A DNA stretch of 64,000 nt, from NCBI GenBank assembly GCA_030429735.1, contig JAUIET010000002.1:1-64000 (forward strand), read 5' to 3'. Source of the stretch: Gammaproteobacteria bacterium (GTDB lineage: Bacteria; Pseudomonadota; Gammaproteobacteria; Pseudomonadales; JAUIET01). Below the pieces are notes generated by a model that saw only the letters and a program-made list of their open reading frames with translations, had not been told where the DNA came from and made no database searches. The first letter of the stretch is position 1. Each line of letters opens with the position of its first letter. A program made the position numbers and the translations under genes. This document shows, piece after piece, positions 8,348 to 15,867 of the stretch.

Positions 8348-9604
8348 GTGGCAATAGCCTCTCGAGCCAAAATTCAAGAAACTCAATTCGAACGGCTACG
8401 TCAGCAGCTGCTGTATTGTGAGAAGAACGTTCCGTATTACAAAGCTTTGTTCAAAGACATAGGCATTGAGCCGGCTGCGCTGCGTGATCTGCATCAATTG
8501 GAACGTTTACCCTATCTGACTAAAGCAATCGCACGCGAGCACCACTCGGCTTTGCGCGGCCAGGCTTATCTGGGCAAAGATGTGCAGAAAAGCTTTTCAA
8601 GCGGTTCTACTGGCGAACCCTTTGCCACCTTTTTTGACACGCTTTCCTGGTACCGTAAAAAATACCTGGTCAAGCTTCGTGCACGCTTCGCCTGTGGCAT
8701 GGCGCTGCGCGAACGGGTTGCGATCTTGGAGTGCGACGAAGCAGACAGCATCGCGCGGCGTAATTCAAATACCTGGCTGCAAGACCAGCTACTAAAAGTA
8801 CGGGTATTTTCGCTGTATGAAGAACCTGCAATATTGTTAGATCAACTGCGCGAGTTTGCGCCGCAGAATATTTACGCCTATCCAAGTCATTTGCTCGAGC
8901 TTGCCCAGGCAGATTTGACTGCAGAGCCTCTGATTGCCGGTGTGAAGCGCCTGTTTACCAGTTCAGAGTTTCTCAGCCAGGGGTTAAAAACCAGACTTGA
9001 AGCCCGTTACCAGGCTGAGATTTATGACCACTATGGTTCAACAGAATTTAAAGAAATAGCCTGGCAATGCCCAGAGCAGGGCTGGTACCACATTAATCAC
9101 GAAGACGTGATCTGTGAGGTGGTTAATGAGCACGGACCTGTACTCAATGAGCCAGGTGAAGTGGTGGTCACAGATTTAAGAAACAAAGCCATGCCGCTGC
9201 TTCGCTTCAAACTCGGCGACTTGGCCGTGAAAAGCAATACGCCGTGTGGTTGCGGCTACAGCGGCGACAGCATTAAACCTCTCGGTGGCCGAAGTTCCGA
9301 TTACTTCGTGTTTGAAGGCGGCCAGGAAATTTCCCCCTACCGGTTTACAATGGCCATTGAAGCTGTTCAAGGCATGCTGCAGTATCAGTTAGTGCAGCTC
9401 GGCGTAAACTCAATACAAGTGAATATTGTGTGGCGCAACGACGAGCTGGCCGCCCAGGCTGATGATGTGCGCGAACACATTCTGCACGTGTTGAATGAGG
9501 CGGGTGTTCAAAGCAACGTGAGTATTGACGTGCGCCGCTGTCAGAGCATTAACAATGAAGAAAACGGAAAATTTAAAGTGGTGAAGCGAGCTTTCGAACA
9601 ATGA
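8348..9604 (+). CDS. Phenylacetate-CoA-ligase-like adenylate-forming enzyme (CapK type)
   Basis: The 418-aa protein belongs to the PaaK/CapK branch of ANL enzymes, which activate a carboxylate as an acyl-AMP. The AMP-binding loop is SFSSGSTGEPFATFF (83-97). The A5-like motif is DHYGSTE, and LRFKLGDLAV and GGRSSDYF correspond to later core motifs. A small Cys pair (PCGCGYSG) precedes the GGR motif, as in PaaK. CapK-like members are frequent in capsule and O-antigen clusters, where they may prepare an acyl or amino-acid decoration. The start is GTG 8348. The gene overlaps the following acyltransferase gene by four bases (ATGA), so activation of a carboxylate and its transfer to a sugar could be coupled. 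The substrate is unknown. Confidence 0.8.
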   Translation: MAIASRAKIQETQFERLRQQLLYCEKNVPYYKALFKDIGIEPAALRDLHQLERLPYLTKAIAREHHSALRGQAYLGKDVQKSFSSGSTGEPFATFFDTLSWYRKKYLVKLRARFACGMALRERVAILECDEADSIARRNSNTWLQDQLLKVRVFSLYEEPAILLDQLREFAPQNIYAYPSHLLELAQADLTAEPLIAGVKRLFTSSEFLSQGLKTRLEARYQAEIYDHYGSTEFKEIAWQCPEQGWYHINHEDVICEVVNEHGPVLNEPGEVVVTDLRNKAMPLLRFKLGDLAVKSNTPCGCGYSGDSIKPLGGRSSDYFVFEGGQEISPYRFTMAIEAVQGMLQYQLVQLGVNSIQVNIVWRNDELAAQADDVREHILHVLNEAGVQSNVSIDVRRCQSINNEENGKFKVVKRAFEQ

Positions 9605-10257
9605 GCCAAACACGCACACAGTTAGTATTGGTTGGTGCCGGTGGTTTTTTTCTGGAGGTATATGATTATTTGCGCTCAGGCCTGTGCCATGATGCACAGC
9701 CGGTAGAAATTAAAGGCTTTCTAGACAAACAAGCCATTGATAGCAATCGCGGTGTTGAGTACTTGGGGGCGGTTACTGATTATGCGGTGCAGCCTGATGA
9801 CAGGTTTCTAATCTGTATTGGCAATCCCTTTACTCGCGAGCGCTTATACGAAGATTTGAAATCCAGAGGGGCGCAGTTCTACACGCTTATCCATAAAACG
9901 GCTTTAATCTCGCCCTCTGCACAGTTGGCTGAGGGCGTGATTGTTTGCCCATTTTCGATAGTAAACGCTGAGGCCCGGGTAGCTGCAAACGTGTGCTTGA
10001 ACGTAAACACAAGTGTTGGGCACGAAGCTTCCATTGGGCAAAGTTGCTCACTTTCACCCTATGCAGCGGTTAATGGAAATGCGCGTTTGGGTAAGCTGTG
10101 TTTTATGGGTACTCGGGCAACGGTATTTCCTGGCATCAGTGTGGGTGATAAAACAACAATAGATTCTCATTCTTACGTAAAGCAAAACACGGGTGAGGCA
10201 AAAATAGTCTCTAACGTTGGGCCGCTGACAAGCGTTGATAATCGGTTTATAAGGTAG
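9601..10257 (+). CDS. NeuD/PglD-like sugar O- or N-acyltransferase (left-handed beta helix)
   Basis: The 218-aa protein has an N-terminal Rossmann-like sugar-nucleotide domain (LVLVGAGGFFLEVYDYL, residues 8-24). A hexapeptide-repeat helix follows from about 95 to 205, with repeats such as AQLAEGVIVCPFSIVNAEA and ASIGQSCSLSPYAAVNG. His residues at VGHEAS and in the IHKT segment are positioned like the catalytic base and CoA-site residues of PglD. It probably acylates an amino- or neutral nucleotide sugar for the polysaccharide. It is translationally coupled to the CapK-type ligase (ATGA overlap) and two bases upstream of the SDR gene. Confidence 0.82.
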   Translation: MSQTRTQLVLVGAGGFFLEVYDYLRSGLCHDAQPVEIKGFLDKQAIDSNRGVEYLGAVTDYAVQPDDRFLICIGNPFTRERLYEDLKSRGAQFYTLIHKTALISPSAQLAEGVIVCPFSIVNAEARVAANVCLNVNTSVGHEASIGQSCSLSPYAAVNGNARLGKLCFMGTRATVFPGISVGDKTTIDSHSYVKQNTGEAKIVSNVGPLTSVDNRFIR

Positions 10258-10259
10258 GT

Positions 10260-11018
10260 ATGTCTGCAATTACTTCAAATGCGCTTGCTGGCAAAGTGGC
10301 GCTAGTCACTGGCGCCGGGCGCGGAATAGGTTTGGCTACGGCACAAAAACTGTGTGCCGAAGGTGCCGAGGTATACGTAAATGGCCGCAATGAGGAAAGC
10401 ATTGAGCGGGTGGTTGCCGAGCTAGTGTCTGCTGGCGGCAATGCCATGCCATTGGTGTTTGATGTGACTGACCCCAAAGCCGTGCAGAGTGCGTTTAAAG
10501 TCATTCACAAAACATCCAGGCGCCTGGATGTTTTGGTGAATAACGCAGGCGTACTGCAAGACTCTCTGATTGGCATGACATCACAGCAACAAATTGATGA
10601 AACGTTCGCAACTAACAGCTTCGCTGTTATTTACACGAGTCAATATGCGTCCAGGCTGATGGCTCGGAATCAAGCCGGAAGCATTATCAACATCACCTCT
10701 ATCATAGGGTCTACAGGCAACCGCGGCCAAACCGTGTATGCGGGCTCGAAAGCTGCGGTGATAGGCATGACCAAATCATTGTCAAAAGAGCTGGCCGCCT
10801 CTGGTATACGTGTAAACGCGATAGCGCCCGGTTTTATCGACACCGATATGGCGCGCTCTTTGCCTGCCCCTATTTTTGAAGAGCGAGTTGCATCGGTAGC
10901 CATGGGGCGCATAGGTGCGGCCAGTGAAGTGGCGAGTGCGGTCTTTTTCCTGGCCAGTGATTTGTCGTCGTACGTTACAGGTCAGGTTCTGGGCGTAGAT
11001 GGCGGTATGCTTATCTAA
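10260..11018 (+). CDS. SDR family oxidoreductase, FabG-like
   Basis: The 252-aa classical short-chain dehydrogenase has the cofactor site TGAGRGIG near residue 18 and NNAG. The catalytic Ser lies in NITSIIGSTGN, and the YxxxK motif is YAGSKAAV. The C-terminus GQVLGVDGGMLI is typical of FabG-like enzymes. An NADP(H)-dependent ketone/alcohol conversion is certain in type, but the substrate is not. It closes a tight run with the CapK-type ligase and NeuD-like acyltransferase. A role in making an unusual acyl or sugar decoration is therefore more likely than general fatty acid synthesis. Confidence 0.85.
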   Translation: MSAITSNALAGKVALVTGAGRGIGLATAQKLCAEGAEVYVNGRNEESIERVVAELVSAGGNAMPLVFDVTDPKAVQSAFKVIHKTSRRLDVLVNNAGVLQDSLIGMTSQQQIDETFATNSFAVIYTSQYASRLMARNQAGSIINITSIIGSTGNRGQTVYAGSKAAVIGMTKSLSKELAASGIRVNAIAPGFIDTDMARSLPAPIFEERVASVAMGRIGAASEVASAVFFLASDLSSYVTGQVLGVDGGMLI

Positions 11019-11060
11019 CACGATTGACTCCGGTTATTATTTGTGCAGAATGGCTATTAG

Positions 11061-11090
11061 TTGGTCAATTCGAGCCAGCTTTTAGATAAT
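11061..11090 (+). promoter_or_regulatory. Probable sigma-70-type promoter for the 66-aa sorting-tail protein
   Basis: TTGGTC at 11061-11066 and TAGATA/GATAAT at 11083-11090 give a -35/-10 pair with 16-18 bases between. About 20 bases further on, GGAG (11099-11102) precedes the ATG at 11110. Together with the terminator after the gene, this marks a separate small transcription unit. Confidence 0.45.
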
Positions 11091-11109
11091 AGCTACATGG
11101 AGTAATAGC

Positions 11110-11310
11110 ATGATTAGAACCAAAAAGGCTGTATTTACAGCTACTTCGCTTCTCGCCGTAACTGCAGCGAATGTCGCTGCGGCTGGTGGAGCCGGCGGAA
11201 TGATGGGTGTTCCAGCCCCTCTGGCTGGCGCATTCGGCCCTGTTGGCATTGGTGTTGCAGTGTGCGCTTATGGCGGGTACCGCGTAATAAAACACTATCG
11301 CAACCGCTAA
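11110..11310 (+). CDS. 66-aa exported mini-protein with VPxP-type C-terminal sorting signal
   Basis: The protein has only two recognisable parts. Residues 1-25 form a signal peptide (MIRTKKAV, hydrophobic core, VAAA). Residues 34-66 form a tripartite tail: VPAP (34-37), a hydrophobic helix (39-55) and the basic end YRVIKHYRNR. That order (short Pro motif, helix, basic residues) is the PEP-CTERM/VPLPA-CTERM layout recognised by exosortases. A Gly/Ala-rich linker of only about 10 residues separates them, so mature processed product would be tiny. A good ribosome site (GGAG, 7 bases), its own promoter and a strong terminator suggest high expression. It sits just upstream of the exosortase operon. 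A plain two-helix membrane peptide is the alternative. Confidence 0.6.
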   Translation: MIRTKKAVFTATSLLAVTAANVAAAGGAGGMMGVPAPLAGAFGPVGIGVAVCAYGGYRVIKHYRNR

Positions 11311-11317
11311 GTGACGT

Positions 11318-11350
11318 GGGGTGCCCGTTGATAGGGTGGCCCCGCTTTTT
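11318..11350 (+). terminator. Rho-independent terminator
   Basis: GGGGTGCCC (11318-11326) can pair with GGGTGGCCCC (11334-11343) around a seven-base loop, with one bulge, and is followed by GC and five T (11346-11350). It lies eight bases after the stop of the 66-aa gene and isolates it from the hydroxylase-exosortase operon. Confidence 0.7.
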
Positions 11351-11394
11351 GCAAACTGCCAAATATTTGCTAATACAGATCGCTGCAAGGATGA

Positions 11395-12252
11395 GTGGTG
11401 ATAATTAGTTTCGTAAGAGAATATTACTTCTACACGGTAGTGCTTTCGATAGCGCTGTTTTTCGTGCTTGAGCATATTATTTGTGGGCGCCTGCTGGATT
11501 CGCCGCGTAAAAATCGTTGGCCGCACAATATTGGTTTGTGGCTGCTAAACAGCGTGTTGGCTGCCATGTTGCCCATCAGCGCCTTTGCAGCGGCTTATTT
11601 GGCTTATCAGTCTGGCGTTGGTGTGCTCAACAATGTGTCGCTACCGTTCTTTGCCGTTGTGATAATCAGCGTGTTGGTAAGAAGCTTCGCTCAATACTGC
11701 TTCCATCGCTTAATGCACGGCGTGCCCGCTTTCTGGGCGATACATCAGGTGCACCACAGTGATAATACCCTGGACAGCTCAACCAGTTTGCGGTTTCACC
11801 CCTTTGAGCTGGCGCTGAACATTGGCTTCCTGATTCCCTTCGTGGTTGCGTTCGGCTTAAACGCAAGTGTGCTGTTGGTTTTTGAGCTGTTGCTTAATTT
11901 GTACGGAATGCTTGGCCACAGTCGCTTGCCCTTGCCCGTCAGGTTTTCGAAAATGATGCGATATGTGCTGATCACGCCAGCACTTCACCGGTTGCATCAT
12001 TCTGAATATATGCCTGAAACTAACTCAAATTTCAGCGCAGACTTTAGCTGTTGGGACAGGTTGTTTGGCACGTATCTTGATCAAAGTGTCCGTGCACCGG
12101 GGGCGTTCAAAGTTGGTCTGTCTGAAATTGATGAGAGGTTGGCGAATAATTTTGATGGCATTGTGTGTTCGCCATTCAATTACTGGGCTGAACAAGTGAG
12201 TGCGCGAAGAGTTCGTGGCATTGACAGATCTCACGCGAGGTCGCAAACATGA
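11395..12252 (+). CDS. Sterol desaturase/fatty acid hydroxylase superfamily membrane di-iron enzyme
   Basis: The 285-aa protein has several hydrophobic helices and the histidine clusters of the family: HRLMH, HQVHHSD and HRLHHSE. These bind a di-iron centre that hydroxylates or desaturates a lipid C-H bond in the membrane. The start is GTG 11395 behind AAGGA. The gene overlaps the exosortase-like gene by four bases (ATGA) and is the first of a three-gene coupled unit. The substrate is unknown. Because the partner genes concern membrane protein processing, modification of a lipid or of an anchored product is worth considering. That link is inference from gene order only. Confidence 0.88.
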   Translation: MVIISFVREYYFYTVVLSIALFFVLEHIICGRLLDSPRKNRWPHNIGLWLLNSVLAAMLPISAFAAAYLAYQSGVGVLNNVSLPFFAVVIISVLVRSFAQYCFHRLMHGVPAFWAIHQVHHSDNTLDSSTSLRFHPFELALNIGFLIPFVVAFGLNASVLLVFELLLNLYGMLGHSRLPLPVRFSKMMRYVLITPALHRLHHSEYMPETNSNFSADFSCWDRLFGTYLDQSVRAPGAFKVGLSEIDERLANNFDGIVCSPFNYWAEQVSARRVRGIDRSHARSQT

Positions 12253-13118
12253 GTTTCAGTAGAAATACGGTAATTCAGGATTTCAGCGCGGGTTCAACCG
12301 GGCCGATGTCCAGGCGCGAGGCTCTACTTGGTGTAGTGGTTTGTCTTATTGCCAATCACGCCTTGCAGATTGTTGATGCCTCATCATTGTTAAGTATAGT
12401 TTCGGGCCTGGCCTCGCAAAACCTGATCTATTGGTTCGCCTGCTACGTGTGTGTATCCCGCTTGCTGGCAAGTTCGCCGGAACCGCGGCTAGGGCGGAAA
12501 GATACACTATTTATTGTTGGGCTTTGCCTGCTGATTTTACTGGTTAGCTTTATTGCCTACCGCTTTACTATTGGTTTTCTCACCACCATGCTTGCCGTTT
12601 GGATGATCCGAACATTTCGAGACGACTTGGAGGTGAAAGCAGCTGGTATCGTGCTGTTGGCAATGGCCGTTCACTTGGTGTGGGCACCGCTACTGTTCAG
12701 ACTGTTCATGGAAGAGTTTTTGTTACTTGATGCCGCCGCGATTAGCACAGTACTGTCTAATCTAAGGCCAGACATTGTTCAGTCTGGTACTACGTTTACC
12801 ACTGAGGAGCATGCGATTACGCTGGTAGGCGCTTGCTCTTCCTTTCACAACGTCTCGTTGGCTATGCTGGCGGTGGTGTCTGCCATCATGTGCTATCGCA
12901 CGCAGTTGCTGCGTAGCGACGCGGTTTGGCTTCTGGTCACATGTGCAGCAATGATAGCAATCAATGTTGTGAGAATAGCCCTGGTTGCCTGGAGTGCTGA
13001 CATGTATGCCTACTGGCATGATGGCACGGGTGTGAAAGTTCTCAGCGTGACTCAAACCGTGACGATCATTGCATTGGCGGCCTATGGTGCCTGGCGTGGC
13101 AGCAGGGCTGCAACATGA
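12249..13118 (+). CDS. Exosortase/archaeosortase-like membrane cysteine protease
   Basis: The 289-aa protein has about seven hydrophobic helices. The exosortase catalytic signature appears in order: Cys196 in VGACSSFHN, Arg242 in INVVRIALVA and His257 in YWHDGTG. Exosortases cleave C-terminal tripartite sorting signals in the inner membrane and probably transfer the protein to a surface carrier. The motif around Cys is CSSFHN and not the more common CSG-I-R, so this is a divergent subgroup. No prsK/prsR or EpsI-type partners are seen. It is coupled by ATGA overlaps to the hydroxylase gene before it and the 169-aa gene after it. The nearest candidate substrate is the 66-aa VPAP-tail protein. 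Confidence 0.72.
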   Translation: MSFSRNTVIQDFSAGSTGPMSRREALLGVVVCLIANHALQIVDASSLLSIVSGLASQNLIYWFACYVCVSRLLASSPEPRLGRKDTLFIVGLCLLILLVSFIAYRFTIGFLTTMLAVWMIRTFRDDLEVKAAGIVLLAMAVHLVWAPLLFRLFMEEFLLLDAAAISTVLSNLRPDIVQSGTTFTTEEHAITLVGACSSFHNVSLAMLAVVSAIMCYRTQLLRSDAVWLLVTCAAMIAINVVRIALVAWSADMYAYWHDGTGVKVLSVTQTVTIIALAAYGAWRGSRAAT

Positions 13119-13624
13119 GTGCTGTTAGTGTGCGCCTTGTATTGCTTGTGACGCTAGTTGTTTCACTGACAATTCGGCATCAGGCGATCAGTGCTTCGGC
13201 TGAGCCTTCCCTGGATTCAACATTTCAGTCAGTTGTGCAGAAATTTGTGCGCGCCAATCAACTTACAATGGTACGCAACCCGTATAAACCTGACTCCTTG
13301 CTGGCCTCGCTCACGTATTTTCAACGCAAAGAATGTGACCAGCCTTCAATCGCTATGCCATTTCGTTGGAACCTGGAGCCAATGGCCATACTTCGTGAAC
13401 TTAAAAAGACTGGAGACACCCACGAATTCTGGTATTTTGATCAACACTGGCAGCAGGAGCGTTTGCCCAGATCAGCCGCTTTTGTATGGTGGTTGTGGTA
13501 TAGCGCGGCCGACGCACTAGGTCAGTCGGATTTCTACCCATCGAACTATGTGTTAGCGATTGTAAACCCGAAAGGCTGCCTGGTCAGCGCTGAGCCAGAC
13601 TGGAAACAGCTTTGGCGTAAGTAG
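13115..13624 (+). CDS. Membrane-anchored or exported 169-aa protein, third gene of exosortase operon
   Basis: This protein is not recognised by family. Residues 5-25 form a signal peptide or anchor (LVLLVTLVVSLTI). The rest is a soluble, Trp-rich domain (FWYFDQHW, FVWWLWYSAAD) with two cysteines (near ECDQP and KGCLV) that could form a disulfide outside the cytoplasm. Exosortase operons often carry a periplasmic accessory protein such as EpsI next to the protease. The position and topology here would fit such a role, but there is no sequence resemblance I can vouch for. The start overlaps the exosortase stop (ATGA). Confidence 0.65.
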   Translation: MSAVSVRLVLLVTLVVSLTIRHQAISASAEPSLDSTFQSVVQKFVRANQLTMVRNPYKPDSLLASLTYFQRKECDQPSIAMPFRWNLEPMAILRELKKTGDTHEFWYFDQHWQQERLPRSAAFVWWLWYSAADALGQSDFYPSNYVLAIVNPKGCLVSAEPDWKQLWRK

Positions 13625-13644
13625 GGGGTAAGCGCCTTGAATTG

Positions 13645-14745
13645 TTAGCCACGCAACAACATCTTCTGAAAAATAAGCTTCATATCAAATATATTCGGTG
13701 GCACGCACTTCTTGCAAATCGGATTGCGCCGAATATTCTCTTTGAATTCACCACGCAGTTGCTTGTAAGTCTCCCCATTCCAAATTTCTTCAAACGGAAC
13801 TTCCAGCGCATTACCCAAAGACTCGGATTGTTTTTCCCAAACAAACACCGGGCAGGGCAGTACATTGCCGTGTACGTCAATAAAGCAGCTTACCCAGGGA
13901 AACGTGCACTTGGTGTGATTCTCAACATACTCTTCGGTGGGTAGTGTTTTGTTGTAAAACGCGTCCATATTGCGGCGCCAATTGCCTATGTTGGTGTCAA
14001 TGCCGTATTCGCGCGCTTTCGCGTCGGCCTCATCCAATACCCTGATCAGGTGCTCTTTGCTAAAACCGCAAAGCCTGTCTTTCTCATCTTCAACGCTGAA
14101 GTAGTTAAGGTCTTGCACGTAGATGGTGCCTACCTTGTGCTCCCGCGCGAAGTCCATTAAGCCAACCAGGTCATCCATGTTGGCTTTCTGAAACGAGTAG
14201 TTCAGCCTGATCTCGGGGTAGTCAATACCGCGTTCTTCTTTAATGCGATTTATCGTGCGTATGTTTCTAGTGACAATATCGAACCAATCGGATTGGCGCA
14301 CAATGATGTAGGTGTCTTTGTCGATCGCATCAATAGACACTTTGATCTGGTCAATCTGGCTGTCGATCAGTTGCGTAATCACGCGCTCGTTCAGCGTCAG
14401 GTTTGTTGGAAAATTGACGATCGAGCCGTGTTCCCGGCTGTATTTGATCATGTCAAACACTTCAGGGTTGGTCAGAGGTTCGCCCAATCCGCTCAGGTTA
14501 ATGTTCTCGGGCTGAATCTGGTCGTAGATGTGTTTGAACTGCTCAAAGCTCATGTGCTTCGGGTCGTGAATGATGTCGCGGCGGCCGCAACTCAGGCAGT
14601 CCTGGTTGCAATACGTAGTGATTTCAATCTGAATATGCGCCGGCAGCTGTTTGACCGTAAGCGGCTTCAAAATAGCGTTTTTGGCTAAGTGACCGTAATG
14701 ATTGAACTTTTTTACAGTTCCAAGAGCTTTTTGAGCCGAACCCAT
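13645..14745 (-). CDS. Radical SAM protein with SPASM-type C-terminal cluster domain
   Basis: The 366-aa protein has the radical SAM motif CNQDCLSC (C-x3-C-x2-C, about residues 46-53), which binds the SAM-cleaving 4Fe-4S cluster. GLGEPLTNP corresponds to the SAM-binding GGE-like strand. A C-terminal cysteine set (KCTFPW-x-SC, NVLPCPVF, NPICKKCVPP) fits a SPASM or twitch domain with one or two auxiliary clusters. Such proteins modify peptides or small substrates; several occur in polysaccharide clusters without a known product. No short precursor peptide is evident beside it. It converges on the exosortase operon with a 20-base gap, and about 295 bases of leader and promoter DNA separate it from the lipoprotein gene. 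Confidence 0.85.
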   Translation of the reverse strand: MGSAQKALGTVKKFNHYGHLAKNAILKPLTVKQLPAHIQIEITTYCNQDCLSCGRRDIIHDPKHMSFEQFKHIYDQIQPENINLSGLGEPLTNPEVFDMIKYSREHGSIVNFPTNLTLNERVITQLIDSQIDQIKVSIDAIDKDTYIIVRQSDWFDIVTRNIRTINRIKEERGIDYPEIRLNYSFQKANMDDLVGLMDFAREHKVGTIYVQDLNYFSVEDEKDRLCGFSKEHLIRVLDEADAKAREYGIDTNIGNWRRNMDAFYNKTLPTEEYVENHTKCTFPWVSCFIDVHGNVLPCPVFVWEKQSESLGNALEVPFEEIWNGETYKQLRGEFKENIRRNPICKKCVPPNIFDMKLIFQKMLLRG

Positions 14746-15040
14746 TTGTGCTTCCCAGCAGCGCCGGTGAGTGGAATTAAGCGCTGAACATCTGGCTTAG
14801 TATAGCAGCTTGCCCTGAATTACCTGGCCAACTCAGAGCTTTTTGAAGCGCAGTGTGCCGATTATTTGGCTTTGGAAAGGTCGCTTTTTTTAGCCTACAG
14901 CCTATGCGGTTTTCGATGTTTGGCCGCTTTGGTGCCATACAGGGCGATAGACGGCACCTGTTTGAGCTGCTCATACATTGTACAAGCCACGGCATGTTGA
15001 TACAGTCTGTGGGAAGTTTGCACCATCAGTAGATTTGGAC

Positions 15041-15445
15041 ATGATCAGAAAAGTAATGGTACTCGCAACATTGTTGGCGCTTGCAGCGTGTGAAACGCTT
15101 TATGAAGAAGGCGGAGATTGGGAGTGCAAGTACGGCTCGAGAAAAAATGAGAACAACGTTTGTGCGCCTATAAAAGTACCCGACAACGCGTGGATTGATG
15201 GCCGGGATTGGGCGTGCAATGACGGCTATAAGAAAGAGGGCGATCAGTGCGTAGAGCTAGAGATGATGGAAAACGCCTGGTTCGACGGCGCTGACTGGCA
15301 CTGTAACGACGGCTACATAATGGAAGGCGAGCAGTGCGAGGTGTTTGTCTACCCGGAAAATGCCACCCTTGAGCATGATTACACGTGGACATGCAATGAA
15401 GGCTATGTTGAAAAAGATGACGATTGTGTGCCAGCAACAGACTGA
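15041..15445 (+). CDS. Lipoprotein with four Trp/Cys tandem repeats
   Basis: The 134-aa protein starts at ATG 15041 (an open extension upstream lacks character). It has a lipobox LAAC with Cys17 as the lipidated residue, followed by Glu18, so outer-membrane sorting is expected. The mature part consists of four repeats of the pattern W-x-C-N-(D/E)-G-Y-x(3-4)-(G/D)-(D/E)-(Q/D)-C, spaced by V/Y-P-(D/E)-N-A linkers. Eight cysteines could form one disulfide per repeat. The composition is strongly acidic. I have seen this C-N-x-G-Y repeat type in proteobacterial exported proteins, but no function is known to me. It stands alone, with a promoterless-looking 400-base spacer after it. Confidence 0.72.
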   Translation: MIRKVMVLATLLALAACETLYEEGGDWECKYGSRKNENNVCAPIKVPDNAWIDGRDWACNDGYKKEGDQCVELEMMENAWFDGADWHCNDGYIMEGEQCEVFVYPENATLEHDYTWTCNEGYVEKDDDCVPATD

Positions 15446-15867
15446 TTGAAGTCATTCTCGGCCGCAGTCATTATTAGGCCGTTTTATATGTCCAGCGGGC
15501 TTTCGGCCAAAGTCTAACACCGTGTGCTTGTCGCCGCTAAAGCCAGCCCACGAAAGCGCTTGCCACCCACCGCGCCGCGCGCCAACCATGGCACCCTGAC
15601 CCCCGCCGTTTAAATTGCCAACTTCCTCTGCTACGGTCGCGAGGTATTCGCTCCTTATTCTTCGCAAAGAAAGTCGGCAATCCAAACGGCTTGCATCGAG
15701 CGGAATTTGAGTTTCTTCACTGGGAAACACGAGGCTGGGAAACACGAGCGGTTTCAGTCCATCAGCCTGTAGCGATAAAAAAGCAATAAATTAATGGCTA
15801 GAAAGTGATCAACGTGATATCGTGTTGATACGTTAGATGCGACATAGTCATACAGTTAATAAATAAC
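15446..15867. promoter_or_regulatory. Spacer and probable promoter region of the polymorphic toxin gene
   Basis: The 422 bases hold no convincing gene. A 97-codon minus-strand frame (15452-15745) is open, but it has no ribosome site and no family resemblance. The 12-base word GGGAAACACGAG occurs twice close together (around 15721-15750). The last 100 bases are A+T-rich and contain a good imperfect palindrome at 15808-15829. No Shine-Dalgarno sequence is evident before ATG 15868. Confidence 0.45.
15808..15829. promoter_or_regulatory. Operator-like palindrome upstream of the toxin gene
   Basis: ATCAAC-GT-GATATC-GT-GTTGAT is a 22-base dyad with 18 matching positions and a palindromic GATATC centre. 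It ends 38 bases before the toxin start codon. The spacing of about two helical turns between the half-site centres suits a dimeric regulator. No regulator gene lies next to it. Confidence 0.45.

Noticed and set aside
15452-15745. 97-codon minus-strand frame between the lipoprotein and the toxin
   Set aside because: Reads with some protein-like Gly/Arg stretches but lacks a start signal or any recognisable family; kept only as part of the spacer description.
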